A stretch of DNA of 64,000 nt from Paenalkalicoccus suaedae (GCF_006965545.2 NZ_CP041372.2:1302001-1366000); one strand, 5' to 3'; positions 19,028 through 29,805 are shown, counted from the stretch's first letter. Translations and numbers: made by a program. Notes: a model not told the origin generated them from the letters alone.

Positions 19028-19474
19028 ATGAAACGAGCAGATCAATTTTACCTTGTCCGAGAAGATATGCTGTCAGAGGCAATGCTTAAAACAGTAGAAG
19101 CAAAAAGGCTTTTAGATAGCGAGGAGACTCGGACAATCAACGAAGCAGTAGATCGAGTTGAATTAAGTAGAAGTGCTTTTTATAAATATAAAGACGGTAT
19201 ATTCCCGTTTCATACGATGGTGAAAGAGAAGATTGTGACACTGTCGATTCACCTTCAGGATCAGTCAGGCGCACTGTCAAAATTACTGTCAATGGTAGCA
19301 AATACTGGTGCAAACGTATTGACGATCAATCAATCAATCCCACTTCAGGGAAGAGCAACAATTACGTTAACAATTGAGACAGCGGCGATGAACGAGGACG
19401 TATCAACGTTGCTTAAGCATATGCAAGAGCTTGATTCCGTGCGCAAAGTAGAAGTCGTCGGATCGGGTGCATAA
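19028..19474 (+). CDS. pheB: ACT domain protein PheB
   Basis: The 148-residue cytosolic protein is found next to pheA in bacilli. It has an N-terminal helix-turn-helix-like part (EAVDRVELSRSAFYKYKDG) and a C-terminal ACT domain (about 70-145) that normally senses an amino acid. It is often annotated as a chorismate mutase/ACT protein, but the function is not proven; related ThrR-like proteins regulate threonine genes. GGTGGTG lies before the ATG. It sits 22 bases upstream of the pheA start, so co-transcription is likely. Confidence 0.88.
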   Translation: MKRADQFYLVREDMLSEAMLKTVEAKRLLDSEETRTINEAVDRVELSRSAFYKYKDGIFPFHTMVKEKIVTLSIHLQDQSGALSKLLSMVANTGANVLTINQSIPLQGRATITLTIETAAMNEDVSTLLKHMQELDSVRKVEVVGSGA

Positions 19475-19496
19475 TAAGGCAAAGGGGCAAATTGGC

Positions 19497-20381
19497 GTGG
19501 AAAAGATAGCATATTTAGGGCCGAGGGGCTCATTTACAGAAGCAGCGGCATTAGCATTACTTCCTCATGCTGAGCGGATCGCATGCAGATCAATTCCGGA
19601 CACGATGGACGCGGTAGCAGAGGATAAAGTAGAGCAGGCAATTGTTCCGATGGAGAATGCAATTGAGGGGACGGTTAATATTACGCTAGACTACTTCATT
19701 CATCATCAGCGAATGAATATGGTGGCAGAAATTGATTCGCCTATTCATCAGCATTTGTTGATCCATCCGACACGTGCCGAGGAATGGCAAGGCGTTAAAA
19801 AAGTGTATTCTCATCCGCATGCTATTGCGCAATGTCATCAGTTTTTACGAGAGTATTTACCAGATGCGGAGATTTCCTACGTAAACTCAACTGCGGCGGC
19901 GGCTAAGCACGTGGAGGATCACCCAGAGGAGAACGCGGCAGCAATTGCAAACGATATCGCAGCAGAGGCATACCATTTACAAATCGCTCAAAATACGATC
20001 AACGACTACGATAACAATCGTACGAGATTTCTTTTGTTACGAAAAGACGATAATTCGTTTAATCATCCTGTTATTTCAGAGAACACGACGTATAAAACAA
20101 CGATGATGGTTAGTTTAGCGTCTGACTTTGCAGGAGCATTGCATCAAGTATTGGCTGCATTTGCTTGGAGAAAAATAAACCTTGTAAAAATTGAATCACG
20201 TCCCACTAAAACTGGACTTGGTAACTACTTCTTCCTCATTGATGTTGCAATGAAGCAGGATGATATTTTGATCCCTTCTGTCACAGAGGAATTGCGAGCA
20301 CTAGGCTGTGGCGTCCATGTATTAGGTAGCTATCCATGCTTTCAGTGGGAAGAACTCTCTCGTGTCGTGCATCAAAAATAA
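19497..20381 (+). CDS. pheA: Prephenate dehydratase PheA
   Basis: It converts prephenate to phenylpyruvate in phenylalanine synthesis. The 294 residues begin IAYLGPRGSFTEAAA and include the catalytic NRTRFLLL. A C-terminal ACT domain with the regulatory KIESRPTKTGLGNYFF binds phenylalanine for feedback inhibition (known for the family). The GTG at 19497 is chosen because AAAGGGG lies nine bases upstream and the homologous start is there. A longer frame begins within pheB. A terminator follows, so pheB-pheA form a unit. Confidence 0.94.
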   Translation: MEKIAYLGPRGSFTEAAALALLPHAERIACRSIPDTMDAVAEDKVEQAIVPMENAIEGTVNITLDYFIHHQRMNMVAEIDSPIHQHLLIHPTRAEEWQGVKKVYSHPHAIAQCHQFLREYLPDAEISYVNSTAAAAKHVEDHPEENAAAIANDIAAEAYHLQIAQNTINDYDNNRTRFLLLRKDDNSFNHPVISENTTYKTTMMVSLASDFAGALHQVLAAFAWRKINLVKIESRPTKTGLGNYFFLIDVAMKQDDILIPSVTEELRALGCGVHVLGSYPCFQWEELSRVVHQK

Positions 20382-20387
20382 CGGACA

Positions 20388-20436
20388 TAAGCATGCTTAT
20401 TTACACATATGGTGTAAAAAAGGCATGCTTTTTTTG
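20388..20436 (+). terminator. Intrinsic terminator of pheB-pheA
   Basis: AAGCATGC pairs with GCATGCTT. An inner TTACAC/GTGTAA hairpin lies between them, and TTTTTTT follows. Confidence 0.85.
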
Positions 20437-20464
20437 TGTCTATTATGCACGAGGGGTGAACGCA

Positions 20465-21190
20465 ATGAAAATTCATATAGTGCAGACAGGAGATACGCTT
20501 TGGAAGCTCGCTAAAAAATATCACGTTGATTTTGAAGCGCTAAAAGCGGCTAATCACCACTTATCGAATCCGGACCTCATTTATCCAGGTATGAAGCTGT
20601 ATATTCCTCAAGGGAAAGAGGGGAAGAAGGAATTTGTAAAAGAGACGCTTTTAAAGCCGGCTAAAGAGGTGCAAATGCCACAAGCTAAGAAGGAAGCGCC
20701 TAAAAAAGAGGCTCCAATCACACAAGCTAAAAAGGAGGCTCCAAAAAAAGTTGCACCTCAAGCCCCACAGCCTAAGAAAAAGGCATCTGTGCAAATCCAA
20801 GCGGAAGCATCATGGAAGAAGGAACAGCAGGTTGCACCACCACCACTCCCGACTACGATGCCATTACCGCCTATGCCAGAAATGCCAATCATGGAGGAGG
20901 CACCTAAGAAAGAAGCACCTAAAAAACCAGTTAGTAAACCAGCTTATGAGAAGCCGAAACCAAAGCCACAGCCACAGCCACAGCCACAGCCTCCTGCGAC
21001 TCCATATCCACAGTTTGTCTCACCTGAGCAAATGCCAATGTGGTATCCAGTTGGACCAATGACGGAAGGATGTATTCCTGTTCCAGTAGTATGCGGATTT
21101 TATCCAATGAACATGCAATGTCAAACGTGCCGTCAAACTAAAGATTTCCGAGAATTTGGCGAACTATCGCCAGATCAATATAACGAGTAA
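20465..21190 (+). CDS. safA: SafA-like spore coat assembly protein with LysM domain
   Basis: The 241-residue protein has one N-terminal LysM domain (about 2-46: IHIVQTGDTLWKLAKKYHV ... YPGMKLYIP), which in SafA binds the cortex-coat boundary of the forespore. The middle is a low-complexity Lys/Pro/Ala region with repeated APKKEAP and PKPQPQP motifs. The C-terminus is cysteine-containing (GCIPVPVVCGFYP, CQTC). SafA directs inner-coat assembly in B. subtilis. GAGGGGTGAA is just before the ATG at 20465. A lipoprotein of the CoxA type follows, as in B. subtilis. The nad genes that adjoin safA there are absent. Confidence 0.82.
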   Translation: MKIHIVQTGDTLWKLAKKYHVDFEALKAANHHLSNPDLIYPGMKLYIPQGKEGKKEFVKETLLKPAKEVQMPQAKKEAPKKEAPITQAKKEAPKKVAPQAPQPKKKASVQIQAEASWKKEQQVAPPPLPTTMPLPPMPEMPIMEEAPKKEAPKKPVSKPAYEKPKPKPQPQPQPQPPATPYPQFVSPEQMPMWYPVGPMTEGCIPVPVVCGFYPMNMQCQTCRQTKDFREFGELSPDQYNE

Positions 21191-21215
21191 TCCTGCCTTT
21201 ATCAACCAGCATGTT

Positions 21216-21254
21216 TTCCTCCTTTCACGCTCATGCTATAGGTGAAAGGAGGAA
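21216..21254 (+). promoter_or_regulatory. Perfect inverted repeat that buries the ribosome site of the spore lipoprotein gene
   Basis: The 13 bases at 21216-21228 (TTCCTCCTTTCAC) are exactly complementary to 21242-21254 (GTGAAAGGAGGAA), with a 13-base loop. The right arm is the GAAAGGAGG ribosome site of the following gene, whose ATG is at 21262. No T run follows, so this is not a normal terminator. On a transcript read through from safA, the hairpin would block translation. A transcript starting inside the loop would leave the site open. Confidence 0.7.
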
Positions 21255-21261
21255 TGAAATA

Positions 21262-21876
21262 ATGAAAAAATCGCTCTTAACGTTAACATGTGCACTAACG
21301 CTAACAGCTGGAATGACAGCTTGTGGCAACATGAATCAAAACGGGGATGAGGCAGCGTATCATAACCCAAGTCACTACGGATTAGATACGCAACAGGCAT
21401 CTTATTCCTATCCAGGTCAGACGACTGGAATGGCTCGAGGGGTAACTGGTAACCACCGCGAGGATATGGTGGATGAAAATGGTCTGTTAAATGGCAGGCT
21501 AACTGGTTACGATCGTCCAAACGGTAATGGTTATTATGCAACAGGCGATGGAAAGCTTGCTCGAGAGCTTGAAAAACGTGTTAGTCGTGAAGAAGGCGTA
21601 GCGGATACCGATGTCCTTGTTCGTGATAATGACATTCTAGTCGGTGTTAATTCCACGAATAATGGCATCGAACGTCGTGTCGAATCATTAGCAAAGCCGT
21701 TAGCTGGTAACCGAAATGTTCATGTTGTAACAGAAGACAATGGATTCGGTCGTATCCATGACATGGAGTCAAGACTCCGTGATGGCGGTGCTTTCGATGA
21801 GATTGGATCAACGTTTGATGCAATGCTCGATGATTTAGGCGATGCAGCAAGTCGTCCTTTCACGAGAACAAGGTAA
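21262..21876 (+). CDS. YhcN/YlaJ family spore lipoprotein (CoxA/YrbB-like)
   Basis: The 204-residue protein has a lipoprotein signal peptide: a basic start, a hydrophobic stretch, and TACG with the lipidated Cys near residue 20. A polar Asn/Gly/Tyr-rich region follows, then a conserved domain (about 100-175: KRVSREEGVADTDVLVRDNDILVGVN) typical of YhcN/YlaJ proteins. CoxA (YrbB) of B. subtilis is a spore-cortex protein next to safA. Position and family agree, but the name is not certain. The start uses AAAGGAGG, which lies in a perfect hairpin. Confidence 0.8.
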   Translation: MKKSLLTLTCALTLTAGMTACGNMNQNGDEAAYHNPSHYGLDTQQASYSYPGQTTGMARGVTGNHREDMVDENGLLNGRLTGYDRPNGNGYYATGDGKLARELEKRVSREEGVADTDVLVRDNDILVGVNSTNNGIERRVESLAKPLAGNRNVHVVTEDNGFGRIHDMESRLRDGGAFDEIGSTFDAMLDDLGDAASRPFTRTR

Positions 21877-21883
21877 GGAACAC

Positions 21884-21924
21884 GGACACATGAATGGTTG
21901 CCAAAACCTTCATGTGTCTTTTAT
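21884..21924 (+). terminator. Intrinsic terminator after the spore lipoprotein gene
   Basis: GACACATGAA pairs with TTCATGTGTC, with a further TGGTT/AACC inner helix, followed by TTTTA. Confidence 0.85.
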
Positions 21925-21959
21925 GATGAAAGGAGATGATAAAAAAGGGGATTATACTC

Positions 21960-22685
21960 ATGGCTGGACACTCAAAATGGAGTAATATTAAACACCGTAA
22001 AGGGCGTCAGGACGCAAAGCGTGGCAAAATTTTTACCAAAATATCAAAAGAAATATTTCAAGCGGTTCGTCAGTCTGGCGATAATGCAGATACGAATGCA
22101 GCACTTCGGATTGCATTAGATAAAGCGAGACAGGCAAACATGCCCAATGACAACATTGATCGAACGATTAAAAAAGCTTTAGGTAATGTGGAAGGAATTA
22201 CATACGAAGAAGTCATCTACGAAGGCTATGCTCCTTATGGAGTTGCTGTTTACGTAGAGGCTTTGACAGAAAATCGGAATCGAACTGCGGCCGAGGTACG
22301 TCTGGCTTTTAATAAGAATGGAGGCAACCTTGGTGAAAGTGGTTGTGTAGCGTTTATGTTCGAGCGAAAAGGTGTCATCGTTGCGGAAAAGACACATGAT
22401 TTTGATGAGGAAGAATTTTTGTTAGAAATCTTAGAAGCTGGAGCATTGGACGCGCAGTCAGAAGAGGATGTAGTAGAGATTTATTCGGATCAAGAGGCGT
22501 TTGAGTCCGTAAAAGAAGCTGCAAACAACCAAGAGGAGCTGACGATTCTTTCGGCAGAGGTAACGATGGTGCCAGATACAAAAATGGAGCTTTCTGAAGA
22601 ACAGCTAGATGAGGTTATGAAGCTTGTTGATGCACTATTTGATAGTGATGATGTACAACGAGTTTCGCATAGCGCTAAGCTATAA
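21960..22685 (+). CDS. yebC: YebC/PmpR family DNA-binding or translation-associated protein
   Basis: The 241-residue cytosolic protein starts MAGHSKWSNIKHRKGRQDAK, the family signature. It is generally annotated as a transcriptional regulator. Recent work ties YebC proteins to ribosomes and relief of stalling at proline-rich sequences. The middle has the conserved YEGYAPYGVA and NRNRTAAEVR. The ATG at 21960 is chosen, with AAAAAAGGGG upstream. In many bacteria yebC precedes ruvC or ruvA; here ruvAB lie 0.8 kb downstream, after a small gene and a repeat array. Confidence 0.94.
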   Translation: MAGHSKWSNIKHRKGRQDAKRGKIFTKISKEIFQAVRQSGDNADTNAALRIALDKARQANMPNDNIDRTIKKALGNVEGITYEEVIYEGYAPYGVAVYVEALTENRNRTAAEVRLAFNKNGGNLGESGCVAFMFERKGVIVAEKTHDFDEEEFLLEILEAGALDAQSEEDVVEIYSDQEAFESVKEAANNQEELTILSAEVTMVPDTKMELSEEQLDEVMKLVDALFDSDDVQRVSHSAKL

Positions 22686-22745
22686 GAGAAAAGCTCCTCA
22701 TAATTCTTTCGAGAATGTTCATACTAGGGCTAAGAGGTGATGTTA

Positions 22746-22949
22746 ATGCCAGCTTTAGCACTAGTAGCTACTGTTTTGTCTATGCTAACCATCATTGAGC
22801 AGGATTACTGTGGTGACAAGATGGAGGAGACAGTGGTATCAATGGAGCTTGAGGCAATGGAGGATATTTGGGCGGACTATTCGGAGTGGAATTACGTCGG
22901 TCCACGAGCCAACGGTGACATGGTTTTTGAGCGGAAAACATGCGAGTAA
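22746..22949 (+). CDS. Small protein with N-terminal hydrophobic segment, unknown function (67 aa)
   Basis: The ATG at 22746 has AAGAGGTG six bases upstream, a convincing ribosome site. The first 18 residues are hydrophobic and uncharged and could be a signal peptide or anchor. The rest is acidic, with two cysteines, one just after the hydrophobic part (DYCGDK) and one near the end (KTCE). A terminator follows directly. I do not recognise it. In B. subtilis bofC lies upstream of ruvA, but this is far too short and dissimilar to call BofC. Confidence 0.6.
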   Translation: MPALALVATVLSMLTIIEQDYCGDKMEETVVSMELEAMEDIWADYSEWNYVGPRANGDMVFERKTCE

Positions 22950-22953
22950 ACGA

Positions 22954-22982
22954 AAGGGAGCCAAGAGATTGGCTCTTTTTGT
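22954..22982 (+). terminator. Intrinsic terminator
   Basis: A GAGCCA/TGGCTC stem with a 6-base loop is followed by TTTTTGTT, just after the small gene. Confidence 0.75.
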
Positions 22983-23033
22983 TATTGCTTAGGATAGAAA
23001 TAAAAGGTGAGCTACAACAACGTATGTAAAGTC

Positions 23034-23190
23034 CATAAATCTGGAATGGGGAACATAACTCCGAAATGAGGCACATAACTCTGTGCAAAAAGAGGATAAA
23101 GTCCATAACTCCGAATTGCGGAACATAAAAACAGAACGGAGAACATAACTTTTACATTAGGAACATAACTCCGAAATAAAGCACATAACC
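23034..23190 (+). repeat. Array B2: 20-bp phased CATAACTC repeat
   Basis: CATAA begins at 23034, 23054, 23074, 23104, 23124, 23144, 23164 and 23184. The steps are 20, 20, 30, 20, 20, 20 and 20 bases. Typical copies read CATAACTCCGAA and then a G-rich tail ending GGAA, GGCA or AGCA; the 30-base copy ends in GTC. It lies between a terminated small gene and ruvA. The following 23,190-23,500 holds no gene I can support. It does have GCGC-containing degenerate sequence near 23,250-23,320. Confidence 0.9.
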
Positions 23191-23520
23191 ATAAAAAAAC
23201 TATAAAATACTCTTTGTCACACGATCAAAAGCTAGATGAAAAAGCCAAAACTAGCGCGAGAAGAGCCAACTCACCTATAACCATAGTTGCACTTCGCGCA
23301 TTAAGCTAATCCATGCGCGTTTTCAATCGGTTTAGTACATAGCTCTAGGAACAGAATAGAAAGACGTTTAATAAGAACTTCATCATATCTGACAATCTTA
23401 AATGTTCCTCTCCAACTCTAACAAATCCCACCCTTTTTGAACTCCTCACAAAAAGTAGCCATTTACATGCGCTCGTATGATAAAATAGAAATGTGTGTTC
23501 GTAATATTGGAGGAATGACA

Positions 23521-24117
23521 ATGATAGAGATGTTAACTGGAAAGGTTGTTCATATAGAGCTTGAGACGGTAACGCTAGATGTCCATGGTGTTGGCTACCT
23601 GCTTCACTGTGGGAATCCATATCGTTACCAAGAGTTTTTAGAGGAAACAGTAACAATTTATACGTACCAGCATGTACGTGAAGATATGATCCGTCTCTAC
23701 GGATTTTTTCACCGCGAAGAAAGAAGGTTATTTGAGAAGCTTCTCCAAGTGTCTGGAATCGGACCGAAGGGGGCGCTTGCCATCGTTTGCTCGGGTCAGC
23801 CGACTTCCGTTGTTGAGGCCATTGAGGAGGAAAATGAGACGTTTTTAACGAAGTTTCCTGGCGTAGGAAAAAAGACAGCGAGACAAATTATCTTAGATTT
23901 AAAAGGCAAGGTCGGCGATATTATGCCTACCTTAGCAGAAGGCTTGTTTAGAACGCATGAGCCAGAAAACGATGAGCTTGAAGAGGCTTTAGAAGCATTG
24001 CGAGCACTTGGCTATGTCGAGAGGGAAATTAAGAAGATAGAGCCTGCATTAAAAGCGCAACCAGGTTCGACGGATCATTATATTAAGCTCGCGCTTCAAG
24101 AAATGCTTAAAAAGTAG
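23521..24117 (+). CDS. ruvA: Holliday junction branch migration complex subunit RuvA
   Basis: RuvA binds Holliday junctions as a tetramer and loads RuvB. The 198 residues have the N-terminal OB domain (MIEMLTGKVVHIE), two helix-hairpin-helix motifs (VSGIGPKGALAI and FPGVGKKTARQII) and the C-terminal domain III that contacts RuvB. The start at 23521 gives the normal family N-terminus, with GGAGGA upstream; the open frame extends further back without support. ruvB follows after nine bases. Confidence 0.96.
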   Translation: MIEMLTGKVVHIELETVTLDVHGVGYLLHCGNPYRYQEFLEETVTIYTYQHVREDMIRLYGFFHREERRLFEKLLQVSGIGPKGALAIVCSGQPTSVVEAIEEENETFLTKFPGVGKKTARQIILDLKGKVGDIMPTLAEGLFRTHEPENDELEEALEALRALGYVEREIKKIEPALKAQPGSTDHYIKLALQEMLKK

Positions 24118-24126
24118 GAGGGTACT

Positions 24127-25122
24127 ATGGAAGATCGAATGATGGATGCTGATAAGCAACACGACGAAGAGCTAGAAGAATATAGCTTACGGCCCTCCAC
24201 ACTATCTACTTATATTGGGCAACGAGCAGTCAAAGAGAATTTAACCGTGTATATTGAAGCCGCAAAGCAACGTCAGGAAAGTCTTGATCATGTGCTATTA
24301 TATGGTCCTCCTGGTCTCGGTAAAACAACGCTATCCATGATTATTGCGAATGAGATGAACGTACAGCTTCGCACGACGTCTGGCCCAGCTATTGAACGTC
24401 CAGGAGATTTAGCTGCTATCTTAACCTCTCTTGAGCCAGGAGATGTGCTGTTTATTGATGAAATTCATCGGTTGCCACGAACAGTAGAGGAGATTCTTTA
24501 TCCTGCCATGGAGGACTTTTTCTTAGATATAGTCATTGGCAAGGGACCGGCTGCGAGGTCTGTGAAGCTAGATCTTCCACCCTTTACGCTTGTAGGGGCT
24601 ACAACAAGAGCCGGTATGCTATCCGCGCCATTACGCGATCGGTTTGGTGTCATGAGTCGACTAGAATACTATACACCTGAAGAGTTAGAACTTATCGTAA
24701 AGCGGACGGCTGATGTTCTTCAAGTCGATGTGGAAGAAGAAGCAGCAAGAATGGTTTCTCGCAGATCAAGAGGAACGCCTCGAATTGCGAATCGTCTCTT
24801 ACGTCGCATTCGAGATTTTGCTCAGGTGAGAGGGAATGGCTCTATTACGGGAGAAATAACCGATGAGTCACTGAAGCTTCTTCAAGTGGACCGACTAGGT
24901 TTAGATGAAGTCGATCATAAGCTGTTGATGGCAATGATTGAACGTTTTCGTGGAGGACCGGTTGGTATTGAGACGATCGCCGCTACAATTGGAGAGGAAT
25001 CTCATACGATCGAAGACGTCTATGAGCCGTACCTTTTACAAATAGGATTCCTTCAGCGCACGCCACGTGGTAGAATAGTTACTGCTGCCGCTTATGAGCA
25101 TTTTGGTTTGGAGGTCACGTAA
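24127..25122 (+). CDS. ruvB: Holliday junction branch migration helicase RuvB
   Basis: RuvB is a hexameric AAA+ motor that drives branch migration with RuvA. It has 331 residues, with [13 protein letters not shown] at the start of the AAA+ core. Walker A is GPPGLGKTT (about 60-68), Walker B is FIDEIHRL, sensor 1 lies in ATTRAG and the arginine finger region in LRDRFG. A winged-helix domain ends the protein. AGGAGGG is before the ATG. A DUF2905 gene starts 2 bases after its stop. Confidence 0.97.
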   Translation: MEDRMMDADKQHDEELEEYSLRPSTLSTYIGQRAVKENLTVYIEAAKQRQESLDHVLLYGPPGLGKTTLSMIIANEMNVQLRTTSGPAIERPGDLAAILTSLEPGDVLFIDEIHRLPRTVEEILYPAMEDFFLDIVIGKGPAARSVKLDLPPFTLVGATTRAGMLSAPLRDRFGVMSRLEYYTPEELELIVKRTADVLQVDVEEEAARMVSRRSRGTPRIANRLLRRIRDFAQVRGNGSITGEITDESLKLLQVDRLGLDEVDHKLLMAMIERFRGGPVGIETIAATIGEESHTIEDVYEPYLLQIGFLQRTPRGRIVTAAAYEHFGLEVT

Positions 25123-25124
25123 GT

Positions 25125-25337
25125 ATGGAGTCTATCCCAAAGCTCCTTATTTGGAGTGGACTAACCTTGCTTGTTGTAGGATTATTATGGCAGTTCTTAA
25201 GTAGGTTCATTTCTCTTGGAAGACTGCCTTTTGATATTGTGATTGAACGAGGTAATACGACCTTTTATTTCCCAATCATGACATCAATTATTTTAAGTGT
25301 TGTTTTGTCGCTTATAATTTATTTAGTTAATAGGTAA
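25125..25337 (+). CDS. DUF2905 small membrane protein
   Basis: The 70-residue protein has two hydrophobic helices (about 5-27 and 46-66) separated by a short loop [20 protein letters not shown], which is the hallmark of DUF2905. Its function is unknown. GGAGGT lies within the ruvB end, eight bases before the ATG. In many bacilli this gene sits between ruvB and queA, as here, probably in one transcript. Confidence 0.85.
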   Translation: MESIPKLLIWSGLTLLVVGLLWQFLSRFISLGRLPFDIVIERGNTTFYFPIMTSIILSVVLSLIIYLVNR

Positions 25338-25357
25338 AAGTAAAGGATGATCAATAT

Positions 25358-27543
<2,186 letters not shown>

Positions 27544-27560
27544 TGTTTATTACGTTTTCA

Positions 27561-27590
27561 TTGATTTTACGTAGTAAGTTTGACTAAAAT
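27561..27590 (+). promoter_or_regulatory. Possible sigma-A promoter for yajC
   Basis: TTGATT at 27561 and TAAAAT at 27585 are separated by 18 bases. It lies about 70 bases before the yajC start. The match is moderate. Confidence 0.4.
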
Positions 27591-27662
27591 AGTAATGGAT
27601 ATGATTATTATAGGAACATTCTCATTGATAAGAGTGTTTTGGCTGAGAAAGGAGTTGTTACA

Positions 27663-27926
27663 ATGGAGCTATTAATGACTTTATTACCGTTAATTCTTAT
27701 GTTTGCGATTTTCTACTTCCTTTTGATTCGTCCGCAACAAAAGCGACAGAAAAAGGTTCGTGAAATGCACGATTCCCTACAGAAGGGTGATAAGATTGTT
27801 ACGATTGGCGGGATGCACGGTACGATTGACGCGATTGACGAAGGACGTGTTGTCATCAACGTTGATGGTACAAACAAGCTAACGTTTGATCGTCAAGCAA
27901 TACGTGAAGTACGTAACGCTGACTAA
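27663..27926 (+). CDS. yajC: Preprotein translocase subunit YajC
   Basis: YajC is a single-span inner-membrane protein that accompanies the SecDF complex. It has 87 residues: one helix (about 6-23), then the conserved FLLIRPQQKRQKK and GDKIVTIGGMHGTI. The ATG at 27663 follows AAAGGAG at a good distance; the open frame upstream is unsupported. In many bacteria it sits between tgt and secD. Here secD comes 5.3 kb later, after an insertion of unrelated membrane-protein genes. Confidence 0.95.
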   Translation: MELLMTLLPLILMFAIFYFLLIRPQQKRQKKVREMHDSLQKGDKIVTIGGMHGTIDAIDEGRVVINVDGTNKLTFDRQAIREVRNAD

Positions 27927-27930
27927 ATAA

Positions 27931-27967
27931 GAGAAGGGCTCTTGCTTTTAGCAAGGCTCTTTTTTTA
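27931..27967 (+). terminator. Intrinsic terminator between yajC and the convergent membrane gene
   Basis: CTTGCT and AGCAAG form the core of an imperfect hairpin (GGGCTCTTGCT with AGCAAGGCTCT), followed by TTTTTTT. Confidence 0.7.
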
Positions 27968-28342
27968 TGCTTGTTTTGTTCCTGAGCCAATATTAACTCC
28001 AATCATCCCACCTAAAGCCGCCAATAAGAAAAAGATGCTGTGCAATACTAGCTGACTAACGGACAGAATCGTTTGAAAGAGAAACAATTGGATCAGCACC
28101 ACGCTACACGTATACATAATTGCAGTTAAGGCACCAACTAACCAACCATTTTGTCCGTTTTTGCTACCAGCTACGAGCCCCCCAATAAAGATAGATAATC
28201 CTGCAGTGCATACTAAAGCCGTAGTTAACCTTATTTCCGGCATGGCAGTAAGCTTTAAGATGATAGCGCTAATAAAACTTGTGAGGAGTATAAAGATAAA
28301 TGTTACGAACATTCCTGTACTAGCACTCTTAAATAACGACAC
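27965..28342 (-). CDS. TIGR04086 family membrane protein (YrzE-like)
   Basis: The 125-residue protein has four hydrophobic helices (about 8-31, 40-62, 65-90 and 97-118) and very few charged residues. This matches the TIGR04086/YrzE family of small Bacillaceae membrane proteins of unknown role, which sits near yrbG and spoVB in B. subtilis too. A GTG start follows GGAGGGA. It converges on yajC and is divergent from the transporter gene. Confidence 0.75.
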   Translation of the reverse strand: MSLFKSASTGMFVTFIFILLTSFISAIILKLTAMPEIRLTTALVCTAGLSIFIGGLVAGSKNGQNGWLVGALTAIMYTCSVVLIQLFLFQTILSVSQLVLHSIFFLLAALGGMIGVNIGSGTKQA

Positions 28343-28459
28343 ATCAATCCCTCCAATCCTGATAGTGTGAGTTTATGACTTGTCTGATGTAGATATGTCC
28401 CTTCGTTTAGCATGTTTGGACAAGCAAACTCATAAGTATGGTGGCAAGGAGGGGGTCAC

Positions 28460-29746
28460 TTGAACGTGTTTTTAGCTAGTATCATCTTTATTATCAGTTA
28501 CTTCTTTATTATTACTGAAAAAGGGAACAGGGCGCTTGTAGCCTGTATAGGCGGCGTTTTGATGCTATTATGTGGTGTCATTACGTTTGATCAAGCACTT
28601 CTGATGTATATTGACTGGCACACCGTTACACTTCTTCTTTCTATGATGATACTGGTGTCTATTACGAGTAGAAGTGGGATATTTGAATATCTAGCTATTT
28701 ATCTGGCTCAAGCTGTAAAAGGCAGACCAATTCCGCTACTAGTCGTTATTGCGTCACTCACAGCCTGCGGATCTGCGTTATTAAATAATGTTACGACGGT
28801 ACTTCTGATAGTACCTATTATTTTTACCATCACCTCAATTCTACAGATTTCCGCTATTCCTTATTTAATGGCAACCATTCTAGCAGCGAATATAGGAGGA
28901 ACAGCAACGCTCATAGGAGATCCACCAAATGTGATGATCAGTCAGGCAGTGGATCATTTTACATTTAATTCCTTCCTTATTCACTTAGGACCTGTTGTAG
29001 CTATAATATATTTTTTAGTGATGACTGGAATTGTGTTTCTCTACCGTTCTAAGCTTTCTGTAAGAGCTGATCAAAGCAGATCACTCATGGCAATCTCCCC
29101 TAGATCTTTCATTGTTAATAAGGTCCTTGCGTACAAATCCATTTTTGTGCTTGTCATAACAACATTAGGATTTATCGCGCAGTCCTATCTGCAAGTAGGA
29201 ATTACGAGTATTGCCATGGCAGGAGCACTCCTCCTGATGCTACTTGCTGCAAATGAGCATGAGACAGAGGAGGTCCTTCAGTCAGTAGAGTGGGTAACGA
29301 TTTTTTTCTTTATCGGATTATTTATGCTCGTTGGGGGATTAGAGGAGATCGGATTATTGGATCACATCGCTCAAGCCATCATGTCTGTTACAGACGGTAA
29401 TCTTTCTACAACAGCTTTATTAGTATTATGGGTATCTGGGATTGTGTCAGGTTTTGTTGATAATATTCCTTTTGTTGCGGCCATGATTCCAGTTATGCTT
29501 GAATTCGAAAGCTACGGTGTGCAAAATATGGACCCATTGTGGTGGGCACTTGCGTTAGGTGCATGTCTTGGCGGAAATGGCACAATCGTAGGAGCTAGCG
29601 CAAATGTCGTTGTAGCAGGCCTTGCAGTGAAAGCAAAGCAGCCATTTAATTACGTCGATTTTTTGAAGGTTGGGTTACCGACAGTCATCATTTCGTTTGT
29701 TGTCTCTACGATCTATCTATACCTTCGCTATTTTACGTATCTTTAA
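28460..29746 (+). CDS. ArsB/NhaD (ion transporter) superfamily permease
   Basis: The 428-residue polytopic membrane protein has 11-12 helices and belongs to the IT superfamily (ArsB, NhaD, mammalian P protein). Conserved features are SALLNNVTTVLLIVPI, ANIGGTATLIGDPPNVMI and, in the second half, SGFVDNIPFVAAMIPV and LGGNGTIVGASANVV. The two related halves carry the paired substrate-binding loops. The substrate (Na+/H+, arsenite or an organic anion) cannot be told from sequence. A TTG start has AAGGAGGGGG four bases upstream. It is not part of the B. subtilis version of this region. Confidence 0.82.
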   Translation: MNVFLASIIFIISYFFIITEKGNRALVACIGGVLMLLCGVITFDQALLMYIDWHTVTLLLSMMILVSITSRSGIFEYLAIYLAQAVKGRPIPLLVVIASLTACGSALLNNVTTVLLIVPIIFTITSILQISAIPYLMATILAANIGGTATLIGDPPNVMISQAVDHFTFNSFLIHLGPVVAIIYFLVMTGIVFLYRSKLSVRADQSRSLMAISPRSFIVNKVLAYKSIFVLVITTLGFIAQSYLQVGITSIAMAGALLLMLLAANEHETEEVLQSVEWVTIFFFIGLFMLVGGLEEIGLLDHIAQAIMSVTDGNLSTTALLVLWVSGIVSGFVDNIPFVAAMIPVMLEFESYGVQNMDPLWWALALGACLGGNGTIVGASANVVVAGLAVKAKQPFNYVDFLKVGLPTVIISFVVSTIYLYLRYFTYL

Positions 29747-29805
29747 TCACACCTTCGCATACTTCTCTCTTCTTCGGGAGAAAATAGTGGCGGAGGTGTG
29801 GCACT

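Noticed and set aside
20336-20464. N-terminal extension of SafA from 20336
   Set aside because: It would start inside pheA and cross a terminator. The ribosome site and the LysM start support 20465.
22746-22949. BofC
   Set aside because: The position before ruvA matches B. subtilis bofC, but 67 residues is far too short and the sequence does not resemble it.
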